Shown piece by piece: positions 46,398 through 54,900 of a stretch of 57,329 nucleotides of DNA. The stretch lies in contig JAOZPE010000018.1 in the NCBI GenBank assembly GCA_029932915.1, positions 1-57,329 of the forward strand, written 5' to 3'. A program made the translations under genes and the position numbers. The notes beneath the pieces are model-generated. The model was not told the origin of the DNA. It did not search any database and saw only the letters and a list, made by a program, of their open reading frames with translations. Numbering within the stretch: position 1 is the first letter of the stretch; the number at the start of each line of letters is the position of its first letter. The stretch comes from Candidatus Krumholzibacteriia bacterium. Its GTDB lineage: Bacteria; Krumholzibacteriota; Krumholzibacteriia; JAJRXK01.

Positions 46398-46453
46398 CCG
46401 GCTCAGGAGCCGGCCCGTCAGGGGGCGGCATCGTACAGGGGCGATGCCGCCCC
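46398..46453 (+). other. Two consecutive intergenic hairpins
   Basis: CCGGCTC and GAGCCGG form a first hairpin at 46398-46413. GGGGCGGCATCG and CGATGCCGCCCC then form a perfect 12-bp stem (46422-46433 with 46442-46453) around an eight-base loop. No T tract follows. They may be the end of the upstream gene or a leader structure of the lipoprotein gene. A perfect TTGACA lies at 46475-46480 without a good -10. The rest of 46262-46556 is purine-rich and shows no gene. Confidence 0.5.
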
Positions 46454-46556
46454 ACCGCTTGGGTCCAGCAGGGCTTGACAGTTTCCGGGCATCCAGCGTC
46501 CTTTTCTATCCGTGGCGGCCCCGCGCCACTCCCGTTGCAATCCCTGGAGGTTGGTC

Positions 46557-47012
46557 ATGCGTTGGATCCCCACCCGATACGCACTCCCCGTGGCGCTGCT
46601 CCTCGTCCTCGGCCTTGCCTCCTGTTCGCCCTCGTATCGGGGGGAGGTGTCCTTGGACGAAGTGACGATCGAGAACGGACTGTACCAGGGCACCTACTGG
46701 ATCACCCATCACGCAGGAAGCAGCGAACAGAGGCGTGAGTCCGGTGGGGTGTGGATGCGCCTGGAGGACGGGCGCTACCAGATCGAGGGCGAGCAGCCCT
46801 TGCTGCCGCCGGCGGGTTCGGGCAACTATCGCATCGAGGGTCATACCCTCGTTCTCGAGGACACGGCGATGCACACCGCCGATTTCGACTGGACCCTGAT
46901 CCTCCACGGACGCTTCGACATCGAGATCGGCGACAGGGGCTGGATCCGTCTCGTCCAGGACGATCCGGAACACGGCCGCCGGCACGAGTTGGAATTGCGC
47001 CGGCAGGACTGA
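46557..47012 (+). CDS. Small lipoprotein of unknown function
   Basis: This 151-residue protein has a lipoprotein signal: MRWIPTRYALPVALLLVLG followed by the lipobox LASC with Cys near residue 22. The mature part is beta-rich (RGEVSLDEVTIENGLYQGTY, YQIEGEQPLLPP, YRIEGHTLVLED, LILHGRFDIEIGDRGWIRLV), suggesting a small beta-barrel or lipocalin-like fold, but I do not recognise the family. GGAGG (46546-46550) lies six bases before the ATG. The stop is nine bases from that of the convergent deacetylase-like gene. Confidence 0.78.
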   Translation: MRWIPTRYALPVALLLVLGLASCSPSYRGEVSLDEVTIENGLYQGTYWITHHAGSSEQRRESGGVWMRLEDGRYQIEGEQPLLPPAGSGNYRIEGHTLVLEDTAMHTADFDWTLILHGRFDIEIGDRGWIRLVQDDPEHGRRHELELRRQD

Positions 47013-47021
47013 GACCTCCTC

Positions 47022-48851
47022 TCAGCCCAGGACGAAGCGGCCGGGCCGGCGTGCGGCCCGCACTGCGTTCTCGTAGTCCTTCTTCTCTCTCCGCCAACGC
47101 CCGCGCAGGCGAAGGCCGATGGGAAGCACCATCGGCTGGGGATCCCACTGGAAGGGCTCGCCGCTTTCCGCCCATCGTACCCTTCCCTCCTCGACCAGGC
47201 GGGTGGCCTCTGGCAGCGGCCGCCCGCCGAGGAGTTCCTGCAGGTCGAGGAAGAGGGCTTCGGCCTCGGGGTCGAGGAAGTGGAAGATCCGCTCGGTCTG
47301 CACGGCGATGTGGTAGTGGGCTGGAGTGAAGACGATGCCATCCAGTTGCAGATCCTGGCAGGCCAACACGAGCAGGGAGACGATGTCGCGCAGCAGACCC
47401 AGGCCGGGATGCTGCTGACCGGGAAGCGGTGGATGGCGCGAGTCGAAGGAGACCCGTGGATTCTGGATGAGCAGCCATTCGATCCGCAGGAGGGTGGCCT
47501 CCGCCAGGGTGTGGACGTCCGTGTTCAGACGCAGCTCCACGAGGACCTCCTGGTCGTCGCCCTCGAGCAGGCGCACGGTCTGGCCGGTGGGATTGGTCAG
47601 GTCGAAGTCGAGACGCAGGCGCGTGAACCCCCGCTGGCGCAGGGCGTTCAACAGGCCGAAGCGATCGACGGCCAGCTCGATCTGGTAGAGGCTGTAGCGG
47701 CCCAGCAGGAGATGGGGGCGCGGTTGGACATGACCGGGAAGGTCATCCTCGCTCAAGCTCCAGTCGAGTGCTCCGCTCTTCGGCTTGCGGCCCTTGCGGC
47801 CCTGACCCAGGAAACGGGTGAGGCGCCGGTAGTGGGCCAGGGTGGCCACGGAGACCCCCGCCGGTTCGACCGTCTCCCCTCCGCTGAGCAGCCATGAAGC
47901 CATCCGGGCGGTGTAGCGCCATGTCCCCGGCCCGTATCCGCCTCCGAGCAGGATGACCAGCGGCAGGCGGGGGTCGAGACCGCGGACGCCTTCGATGACC
48001 CGGCGGTCCCGGGCGAGCATGGCGGCGGCGGAGAGCCGCCAGTTGCCGAGCCGATCGTCATGGGCGCTGTCGCAACCGGCGATGTAGAAGACGAAGGACG
48101 GCCGCAGCTCCTCCAGCAGGGGGGGAAGGCTCTCCTCCAGTGCGGCCAGGAAGGTGTCCTCGTCCACGTGGTCGCCCAGGGCGATCGAGGTCGAGCCCTG
48201 TGCCCTCGTGTCATCCAGGTCGTGGTTGTGGATGGAGAAGGTGTGGACCGAGGGGTCGTCGGCGAAGAAGGCGCGGGTGCCGTCGCCGTCGTGCAGGTCG
48301 AGATCGACGACGAGGATGTTTCCCTTCAACCCGCGTTCGCGCAGGAGATCGACGGCCAGGGCCACGTCGTTGAACAGGCAGAAGCCCGCCCCGCGGTCGG
48401 GGTGGGCGTGATGGAAACCACCGCCCAGGTTGAGGACGATGTCGCCGTTCTCCAGGGCCTCCCGCGCCGCCAGGAGCGTCCCTCCCGCCATGCTCCGGTG
48501 GACGGTGATCAGCTCGTCGCGCCGGGCCCCGGTGATCGCAACGCCGTAGATGGCGGTGAGCGCTTCGCGCCGGGTGAGCGAGTCGAGATAGCTCTCCGTA
48601 TGCACCCGGCGCAGGCGATCCATGCGGACCCGCCGGGGCCGCAGCACCTCGCCGCGCCGGATCAGCTTCTCGGCCACCAGGAAGCCCAGGATGTTGCGGG
48701 CGCGCTGGGTGTCGATGGTGGGAAGGAGGGTCGGCGCCGAGCTGTAGCGGGGATGGTAGACCACCCGTGCCGCGCCGCTGCGTCCGATGCGGCGCAAGCG
48801 CCGCCATTGGCGCCTCACCGACTGCCATGGACTGGGACTTCGCTTCGCCAT
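47022..48851 (-). CDS. Histone-deacetylase-family (acetylpolyamine amidohydrolase-like) protein with extra C-terminal domain
   Basis: This 609-residue protein has an N-terminal HDAC-superfamily domain (residues ~30-325). The active-site pair is His147-His148 in GGGFHHAHPDRGAGFCLFND. The zinc ligands are Asp185 and His187 in VVDLDLHDGDGT, with Asp261 in GCDSAHDDRLGN, and the glycine-rich loop is ILLGGGYGPGTWRYTA. The bacterial relatives deacetylate acetylated polyamines, lysines or small molecules. The C-terminal ~270 residues form a separate domain (LSLYQIELAVDRFGLLNALRQ in part, RLRLDFDLTNPTGQTVRLLE, FTPAHYHIAVQTERIF) that I do not recognise; it is not seen in typical ~310-370 residue family members. 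No acetyltransferase gene is adjacent. Confidence 0.9.
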   Translation of the reverse strand: MAKRSPSPWQSVRRQWRRLRRIGRSGAARVVYHPRYSSAPTLLPTIDTQRARNILGFLVAEKLIRRGEVLRPRRVRMDRLRRVHTESYLDSLTRREALTAIYGVAITGARRDELITVHRSMAGGTLLAAREALENGDIVLNLGGGFHHAHPDRGAGFCLFNDVALAVDLLRERGLKGNILVVDLDLHDGDGTRAFFADDPSVHTFSIHNHDLDDTRAQGSTSIALGDHVDEDTFLAALEESLPPLLEELRPSFVFYIAGCDSAHDDRLGNWRLSAAAMLARDRRVIEGVRGLDPRLPLVILLGGGYGPGTWRYTARMASWLLSGGETVEPAGVSVATLAHYRRLTRFLGQGRKGRKPKSGALDWSLSEDDLPGHVQPRPHLLLGRYSLYQIELAVDRFGLLNALRQRGFTRLRLDFDLTNPTGQTVRLLEGDDQEVLVELRLNTDVHTLAEATLLRIEWLLIQNPRVSFDSRHPPLPGQQHPGLGLLRDIVSLLVLACQDLQLDGIVFTPAHYHIAVQTERIFHFLDPEAEALFLDLQELLGGRPLPEATRLVEEGRVRWAESGEPFQWDPQPMVLPIGLRLRGRWRREKKDYENAVRAARRPGRFVLG

Positions 48852-48917
48852 GCAGCGGGATCCGCTCGGGGGTGGAGGGTCGACCGGCTGGCCGCCGTGG
48901 CGGCCGAGGACGGAGAA

Positions 48918-48949
48918 GGGCCCGTGGAACCTTGGATATCCACGGGCCC
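48918..48949 (-). terminator. Hairpin terminator after the metalloprotease gene
   Basis: GGGCCCGTGGA and TCCACGGGCCC form a perfect 11-bp stem around a ten-base loop. On the minus strand it is followed by TTCTCCG. It lies 20 bases beyond the stop of the minus-strand metalloprotease gene and before the HDAC-like gene. Confidence 0.62.
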
Positions 48950-48969
48950 CATGTCTTGTCGTCTCTCGA

Positions 48970-50658
48970 CTACTTCAACAGGACCATGCGGCGGCTGATG
49001 ACCTCGTCGCCCGCGTGCAGGCGATAGTGGTACACGCCGGAGGCCACCGTGTCTCCCTGGTCGTCGCGTCCATTCCATTGGACCGCATGGGGACCGGCGT
49101 CCATGGTCTCCTGCACCAGGTGCCGGACGAGGCGTCCGGACTGATCGAAGATCTCCAGGCTCACCTCACCCTTGCGCGCCAGGCGGAAGCGGATGGTCGT
49201 CGAGGGGTTGAAGGGGTTGGGTTGGTTCGCGTACAGGCTTGTCCGCGCGGCGGGGATGTCCGGTGACGCCGTCACCCTCTCGTCGAACCAACCGATGTCC
49301 TCGAAGTGATAGCGCGTCAGGTCGACGTCGTCGTGGAGATCGCTGTTGATGGCGGGCTCCATGAGCAGGTTCGGCGTGGCACTGACGTCCCAGTGCGAGA
49401 CCGACGATCCGGGCTGCAGGGGGTTGGGTGCGTAGAGCAGCACCTGTCCGGTGACCGAGCCCGTCCCGGCCAGGGAATTCGGGTCGGTCTGCATGGCCAC
49501 GTGCACCGTCTCTCCCAGCGCCAACTGGTTCTTGATCGCCGTTCCGTCGTCCTGGGTGATCATGAGCGAGGGAATGGTGATCGTCGCGTCGTCGCCGGCC
49601 ATGTTGATGATGCCCGCGACATTGTTGGCGACGAGCACGCCGATGGCGCCGGCGTTCTGTGCGTTCTTCACCTTGGTGGTGAAGGCACAGGTGCCGCGGT
49701 CGATGAGCGCGATCTTGCCGGACACCTCCGCTCCGTTGATCAGAGCCTCGCAGCCGTCACTGGTGGTGCCCGTGCCGTCGTCCACCAGAACGACATCGCC
49801 GGTGACCGGATGGTTCTTCACGCTCGGTCCGAATTCGGCCGTCCCCACATCGGTGAGGGTTCCTGCGATGGCCCCAGGAGTGTCGATCACCACGATCGCC
49901 GGGCTGTCGAGGATGCTCTTGGCGGCGAAGTTCACCGCGAAGCCGTCCCACACCAGATGGTTGGTGTTGACCGCCGAGTTCGCGCGCTCGGCCGCGGTCA
50001 TGTCCGTCCATTCCTTGCCCTGTGTCTCGTCGTAGATGAAGTGGCTGAAGAGATCGGGATGGCTGTAGAACCACGCCCCGGTCTCGTGATCGACGAATTC
50101 GGAGAAGCCCAGGCCGTGGCCCAGCTCGTGGATGACCACTGTCAACAGCTCGACGTCATTGCCTTCGTTGCCGTCGAAGCCGTAGTACCAGTTCATGCCC
50201 GCCAGGCAGTTGTCGTTGTTGTCCACCGAACTGTTGAAGCGGGCGACGATGTCGTTGCCGCCGGGATCGAGATCCTCATCGGCCTGCTTGTTGGCCAGGG
50301 CGGCGTGATACCAGGTACCCGCATACTCGGCTCCGGTGAAGTCACGGTTCAGGGTGAGGGGGCCGGCACTGCCCAGCACCGCGCCGTTGGCGTTGCAGTC
50401 GAGGGCGTCGAAGGTGGCCTCGACCCGGATGGTGACGTTCGAGGGAAGGATGCTTCCCCAGATATCGGCTGCGTGCTGGAAGACGTTGAGCCTCTGCTGG
50501 CCCAGGGTCGTGCCGCTGTTGCCGCCCACCGGGGAGACGGGGGTGGGATCGTTGAAGCCCTCACCGGCCCCGTCGTTGTTGATGATGATGATGTTCGAGG
50601 CATGGGCGGAGACGCTCACGAGAAGAGCGATCACGAGGATGGGTAACAGGCGACGCAT
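48970..50658 (-). CDS. Exported zinc metalloprotease with PA domain and FlgD-like C-terminal domain
   Basis: This 562-residue secreted protein has a signal peptide (LLPILVIALLVSVSAHA). A metallopeptidase domain carries VVIHELGHGLGF (His177, Glu178, His181), the HExxH zinc motif followed by a metzincin-like G-x-G-F. A protease-associated (PA) domain lies at ~255-390 (DGCEALINGAEVSGKIALIDRGTC, VKNAQNAGAIGVLVANN). A last ~85-residue FlgD-like or sorting-type domain follows (ANQPNPFNPST, SGRLVRHLV, VQWNGRDDQGDTVASGVY). The third zinc ligand is not certain. The layout resembles exported PA-domain proteases of FCB-type bacteria. The gene begins one base after the stop of the small upstream exported protein, so the two are coupled. 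A hairpin at 48918-48949 follows. Confidence 0.9.
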   Translation of the reverse strand: MRRLLPILVIALLVSVSAHASNIIIINNDGAGEGFNDPTPVSPVGGNSGTTLGQQRLNVFQHAADIWGSILPSNVTIRVEATFDALDCNANGAVLGSAGPLTLNRDFTGAEYAGTWYHAALANKQADEDLDPGGNDIVARFNSSVDNNDNCLAGMNWYYGFDGNEGNDVELLTVVIHELGHGLGFSEFVDHETGAWFYSHPDLFSHFIYDETQGKEWTDMTAAERANSAVNTNHLVWDGFAVNFAAKSILDSPAIVVIDTPGAIAGTLTDVGTAEFGPSVKNHPVTGDVVLVDDGTGTTSDGCEALINGAEVSGKIALIDRGTCAFTTKVKNAQNAGAIGVLVANNVAGIINMAGDDATITIPSLMITQDDGTAIKNQLALGETVHVAMQTDPNSLAGTGSVTGQVLLYAPNPLQPGSSVSHWDVSATPNLLMEPAINSDLHDDVDLTRYHFEDIGWFDERVTASPDIPAARTSLYANQPNPFNPSTTIRFRLARKGEVSLEIFDQSGRLVRHLVQETMDAGPHAVQWNGRDDQGDTVASGVYHYRLHAGDEVISRRMVLLK

Positions 50659-50659
50659 C

Positions 50660-51121
50660 TCACTTCACCTCCGCATTGCGAGGAAGGGGGCTCGTCGAGG
50701 TGTCGATCGACTTCCCCTCCATGAAGCGGCTGGCGATCTGCGCGTCGTCGGTGCAGATGACATGGAGACGGCCGTCATCGCCCTTGTGCACGACGGTGGC
50801 ATTCTGGAAACGTCCCTGCAGGTCCACCATGACGCTCCCGTCGGGAAGGGTTCGGGGTGTCAATCCCTCGGTGGAACGGCTGAGGCTCGGCATCAGGGCC
50901 TTGGATGGCACGGGCGGCGTCGACAGCGGCTGCAGGGTGCCGGTCTCCGGGTCGATCTGGATTCGCATGGCGGACATCCCCGCCGTGTCCGATGCGTCGG
51001 GATCGAGCGCCGCGGACCGGGGTGGGTGAGGCAAGGTGAGGATCACGAGGGCCAGTGCAGCCAGGGGCAGCCAGATGGCCAGGAGCCGGTTTCTGGGCCG
51101 CACGCGTGTCATGGGCATCAT
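50660..51121 (-). CDS. Small exported protein coupled to the metalloprotease
   Basis: This ~153-residue protein has an N-terminal membrane or signal segment (LLAIWLPLAALALVILTLP) and an otherwise unstructured, Ser/Thr/Pro-rich middle with IQIDPETGTLQPLS. A C-terminal part contains DGSVMVDLQGRFQNATVV and HVICTDDAQIASRFMEG. I do not recognise the family. It ends one base before the metalloprotease start, so an accessory or inhibitory role for the protease is plausible, as for many exported protease partners. Three in-frame ATGs (51121, 51118, 51112) follow AAGGAAGG; the middle or last has better spacing. The 396-base gap upstream (51122-51517) holds no gene; a lone TACAAT at 51321-51326 lacks a -35. 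Confidence 0.7.
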   Translation of the reverse strand: MMPMTRVRPRNRLLAIWLPLAALALVILTLPHPPRSAALDPDASDTAGMSAMRIQIDPETGTLQPLSTPPVPSKALMPSLSRSTEGLTPRTLPDGSVMVDLQGRFQNATVVHKGDDGRLHVICTDDAQIASRFMEGKSIDTSTSPLPRNAEVK

Positions 51122-51517
51122 ACCTTCCTTTCTGGGGGAGCAGCTGCTCCCCGTACGTGAGCCAAAGGGAAGAGGGAGCCGACACCTCTGATGTCAGGTT
51201 CAGAGCATGGATTCGGCCAGGATCATGATACCCCTTTCAGGGCTTTCCTGCAGCCGGCTCGCCGAGAGCCCTCGATCCGCCCGCGGCAAAGAGTTCTTTT
51301 CCTCTCGAGCGACCCCGCTCTACAATGCCCCCCGATCCGCAAGGACCGGGAGCCCGTGGGGGAACGGAGAATTAACAACGGACGTTCGTTCGTGTCGATG
51401 GCTTGGACCTGTCGGGGCGATGTCTAAGTTGTCTCGGATTCCCAAAGAGCAATGCGAATGCTGGATTCTATGGCGGCTTGGGCGTTCGTTGCCCGGGCCA
51501 GCACGGGAGGATGGAAC

Positions 51518-53026
51518 GTGCGTTCCCGATGGTTTGTGCTGTCTCTGGGGGCAGTGGCTGTTTTTCTCTCGTTGACCGGGTGCTCGAAGGAGCGGACGCC
51601 CTGGGACGGGATCGCAGAGATCCCGGCCCACGTCGACCACTCCACCTTCTTCGAGGGCGCGAAATTCACCGACGGGCCCTCGGTGACGAAGGCCTGCATG
51701 GAGTGTCACGAGAAGGAGGCCCGCGACTTCCTGAAGACCACCCACTGGACCTGGCAGGGAGACAGCGTCCGCCTTCCCGATGGAACGATCGAACACATCG
51801 GCAAGGCGAACCTGATCAACAATTTCTGCATCGGGATCAAGAGCAACGAGAAGCACTGCACCACCTGCCACGCCGGCTACGGGTGGAGGGACGACAGCTT
51901 CGATTTCAACGACCCGACCCGCATCGACTGCCTCATCTGTCACGACAACACCGGCACCTACCAGAAGGCCGAGGACGGCGCGGGTGAGGTCGATCCCGAC
52001 GTCGACCTGCTCGCGGTGGCCAAGGGCGTGGGCGCGCCCACCCGCCAGAACTGCGGCTTCTGCCACTTCCGCGGGGGCGGCGGCGACGCGGTCAAGCACG
52101 GCGACCTCGATGGGAGCATGTACTTCCCTACCGAGCGCATCGACGTGCACATGGGCCGCTACGACTTCCAGTGCTACTACTGCCACAGGACCGTCGACCA
52201 CGACATCAAGGGCCGTTCGATGACCCTCAACGTCTCCGACGAGAACCGCATCGCGTGCACCGATTGCCACGATTCCCGTCCGCACAAGTTGCAGCGGCTC
52301 AACGAGCACACCGACGCGGTGGCCTGCGAGACCTGCCACATCCCGGAGATGGCCATCGACGAGGCCACGAAGATGTCGTGGGACTGGTCGCAGGCCGGAC
52401 AGGACCTGCCGATCAAGGACCACCACGTGTATGCGAAGACCAAGGGGCGCTTCGTCTTCAAGAAGCACGTGATTCCCGAGTACTACTGGTACAACGGGCA
52501 TTCGGGCCGCTACCTCATGGGCGAGAAGATCAACCCCGACGAGGTTCTCAAGCTCGACTGGCCGCTCGGTGGCTACCACGACGGCAGGGCCAAGATCTGG
52601 CCCTTCAAGGTGCATCGCGGCAAGCAGCCCTACGACACGGTGAACAAGATCGTCCTCGTCCCGAACACCGTGGGACCGCAGGGCTACTGGACGATCTTCG
52701 ACTGGGACACCGCCCTGCGCATCGGCAGCGAGCACAACCACCTTCCCTACAGCGGACACTACGGCTGGATCTCCACGGAGATGTACTGGCCGCTGGCGCA
52801 CATGGTCCAGCCCAAGGAGAAGGCGGTGCAGTGTGACGAATGCCATTCCCCCGGAGGCCGGATGGACTGGAAGGCCCTGGGCTACCGCGGCGACCCCGCG
52901 TTCGAGGGCGGGCGCCGGGAGAATGGAGCGATCAGCATGAACGTGAAGGAGAACCCGGACGCCTCGGTGATTCCGTCCGGTGAACCGGCCGACGCCTTCG
53001 AGGATCGGCAGGAGGGAGGAAAGTGA
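51518..53026 (+). CDS. Octaheme c-type cytochrome lipoprotein, tetrathionate reductase (OTR) family
   Basis: This 502-residue periplasmic lipoprotein has a signal and lipobox (FLSLTGCSKE, lipid-modified Cys22). Eight CxxCH haem-binding motifs are present: CMECH, CTTCH, CLICH, CGFCH, CYYCH, CTDCH, CETCH and CDECH (first cysteines at 60, 114, 138, 179, 219, 247, 270 and 439). Size, haem number and spacing fit the octaheme tetrathionate reductase family, which reduces tetrathionate, and also nitrite or hydroxylamine in vitro. The start is a GTG at 51518 with GGGAGG seven bases upstream (51505-51510); an upstream ATG at 51452 would place the lipobox too far in. Its stop overlaps the next start. 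Confidence 0.87.
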   Translation: MRSRWFVLSLGAVAVFLSLTGCSKERTPWDGIAEIPAHVDHSTFFEGAKFTDGPSVTKACMECHEKEARDFLKTTHWTWQGDSVRLPDGTIEHIGKANLINNFCIGIKSNEKHCTTCHAGYGWRDDSFDFNDPTRIDCLICHDNTGTYQKAEDGAGEVDPDVDLLAVAKGVGAPTRQNCGFCHFRGGGGDAVKHGDLDGSMYFPTERIDVHMGRYDFQCYYCHRTVDHDIKGRSMTLNVSDENRIACTDCHDSRPHKLQRLNEHTDAVACETCHIPEMAIDEATKMSWDWSQAGQDLPIKDHHVYAKTKGRFVFKKHVIPEYYWYNGHSGRYLMGEKINPDEVLKLDWPLGGYHDGRAKIWPFKVHRGKQPYDTVNKIVLVPNTVGPQGYWTIFDWDTALRIGSEHNHLPYSGHYGWISTEMYWPLAHMVQPKEKAVQCDECHSPGGRMDWKALGYRGDPAFEGGRRENGAISMNVKENPDASVIPSGEPADAFEDRQEGGK

Positions 53027-54900
53027 TGGCACGACGAGGCGCATTTTCCGCCCCTGGCGCGATCATCCTGCTGACCCTCCTCCTGCTGCTGGCGGCCATG
53101 CCGACTGCGGCCGCTGCGCTGCATCCCGACGTCGAGTTGCTCGACGCCGATGGAAACAACGTCCTGGACAGCGGTGGACCGGTCTCGCCCATGCAGACCT
53201 GCAACGGCTGTCATGACACCGATTTCATCGCCGCCCACAGCGACCACATCCAGGCCCTCGATCGGCCCCAGCACGCGCGTCTGGCCCCCGGTCAGCCGTC
53301 CTATGCCGCCGATCCCGCCGGCTACGTCCGCTGGCTGAAGGCCTACGGGACGATGCACGTCGGTGGCGGTGACGCGGCCAAGGCCGGCTTGGATCTGGAT
53401 TGCTTCCTTTGCCACACCGTCAGGCCCGACGTGGAGGCACGGAACAGGGAGATCACCGATGGCCGTTTCCGCTGGGCCGCGACCGCCACACTCTCGGGCC
53501 TCGGGGTGGTCGAGAAGACCGGCGGCAGCTGGCAGTGGAAGCGGGCGAGCTTCAACGAGGATGCGGCACTCAGCGCCGACTTCCTGGGCATCGGGGCTCC
53601 GACCTCCACCGCCTGCGGCGCCTGCCACGGTACGGTCGATTTCAGCAGGGCGCCGCTGACGAGTTTCCCCGACCCCTCCAACTGGAACACCTATCTTCGC
53701 GGCGAGATCTACTCGCCCCAGAGGCTGGCCGACTCGGGCATGAACATCCAGGGCAAGGATCACCTGGGCCGGCCCTTCGACGTGCACGCCGAGCGCATGG
53801 TGAGCTGCTCGAACTGCCACCACGCGCAGAACGATCCCGCCTCGTTCCGCAGCGCCCAGGAGCGGCGCCTCGGCCGTCTGCACACCGACGTGCGCCGGCC
53901 GAGCATCGGCGACTTCCTGGAGACGCCCGACCACCGGCTGGCCCGCGGCTGGACGAGTTTCGGTGCCGCGGACGATCCCTTCGCGGGCAGCATGCGCCGC
54001 TGCGAGGACTGTCACGAGGTGGAGAGCAGCCACACCTGGCTGCCCTATCCGAAGCTGCACATGGCGGCCATGGACTGCGAGAGCTGCCACATTCCGCGGG
54101 TCACCGCACCGGCGCTGCAGGAGGCCGACTGGACGGTGTTGACGCCGGAGCGGCAGCCCCGCCGCGTCTTCCGCGGTGTCGATGGCCCGGCCGATTCGCC
54201 GGCCACCCTGATCACTCCGTGGCGCCCCCTGCTGCTCGAGCGCTTCGAGGGCGGTCGGGGGGAGCGCATCTCGCCCTTCTCCCTGGTGACGAGCTGGCGA
54301 TGGGTGAGTGGTCCGAAGGGAGAGGATGTCTCTCAGGAGGAGCTCAACCAGGCCTGGTTCGAGGGCGATGACTACGCGCCATCCATCGTCGCTGCCCTCG
54401 ATGCGAACCAGGATCACCAGCTCAGCCCGGATGAACTCGTGCTGGACACGCCGACCAAGGTCGACGTCGTCCGCAAGCGCCTGGAGGGACTGGGGCTGAA
54501 GGATCTGCGGATCGTCGGCGAGATGGAACCCTATGGTCTGCACCACGGGGTGGCACCGGGCAGCTACGCCCAGAGTGACTGCCAGGCCTGTCACGGACGC
54601 GGCTCGCAGTTCCGCCGGGCCACGCAGGTGGCGTCGGTCCTGCCCGGCGGGGTCGAGCCCGCCCTGGCCGCGGGCAGCGGCTCACACATGGACGGCCACT
54701 TCTGGAAGGACCAGGACGGGCGCTACTGGTACCAGGGCGAGATCCAGCAGTCGTCGGTCTACGTCCTCGGCGCCTCGTACGATCCCATCATCGATTTCCT
54801 GGGCAAGTGGTTGATCGTCCTGACCCTGCTGGTCGTGGCCTTCCACGCCCTTCTCCGCTTCCTGGGCGCGCGGCGCAACCAGCGGGAGGTGCAGTCGTGA
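53026..54900 (+). CDS. Membrane-anchored heptaheme c-type cytochrome
   Basis: This 624-residue protein has a signal peptide (IILLTLLLLLAAMPTAAA). Seven CxxCH motifs are present: CNGCH, CFLCH, CGACH, CSNCH, CEDCH, CESCH and CQACH. One C-terminal membrane helix (LGKWLIVLTLLVVAFHALLRFLG) ends in a short basic tail. An opening LLDADGNNVLDSGGPVS precedes the first haem, and a second calcium-loop-like run, DANQDHQLSPDE (EF-hand spacing), lies before the last haem. It is probably the electron-transfer partner between the cytochrome b and the octaheme protein. The ATG at 53026 overlaps the OTR stop, with GGAGGGAGGA just upstream; a GTG three bases earlier is less likely. The cytochrome b gene follows with a GTGA overlap. 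Confidence 0.88.
   Translation: MARRGAFSAPGAIILLTLLLLLAAMPTAAAALHPDVELLDADGNNVLDSGGPVSPMQTCNGCHDTDFIAAHSDHIQALDRPQHARLAPGQPSYAADPAGYVRWLKAYGTMHVGGGDAAKAGLDLDCFLCHTVRPDVEARNREITDGRFRWAATATLSGLGVVEKTGGSWQWKRASFNEDAALSADFLGIGAPTSTACGACHGTVDFSRAPLTSFPDPSNWNTYLRGEIYSPQRLADSGMNIQGKDHLGRPFDVHAERMVSCSNCHHAQNDPASFRSAQERRLGRLHTDVRRPSIGDFLETPDHRLARGWTSFGAADDPFAGSMRRCEDCHEVESSHTWLPYPKLHMAAMDCESCHIPRVTAPALQEADWTVLTPERQPRRVFRGVDGPADSPATLITPWRPLLLERFEGGRGERISPFSLVTSWRWVSGPKGEDVSQEELNQAWFEGDDYAPSIVAALDANQDHQLSPDELVLDTPTKVDVVRKRLEGLGLKDLRIVGEMEPYGLHHGVAPGSYAQSDCQACHGRGSQFRRATQVASVLPGGVEPALAAGSGSHMDGHFWKDQDGRYWYQGEIQQSSVYVLGASYDPIIDFLGKWLIVLTLLVVAFHALLRFLGARRNQREVQS

Noticed and set aside
46475-46508. Perfect TTGACA as a promoter for the small lipoprotein gene
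   Set aside because: No acceptable -10 hexamer lies 16-18 bases downstream, so a promoter could not be supported.
51452-51517. Earlier ATG start for the octaheme cytochrome
   Set aside because: It would put 22 extra residues before the lipoprotein signal and has no ribosome binding site, while GTG 51518 has GGGAGG at seven bases.
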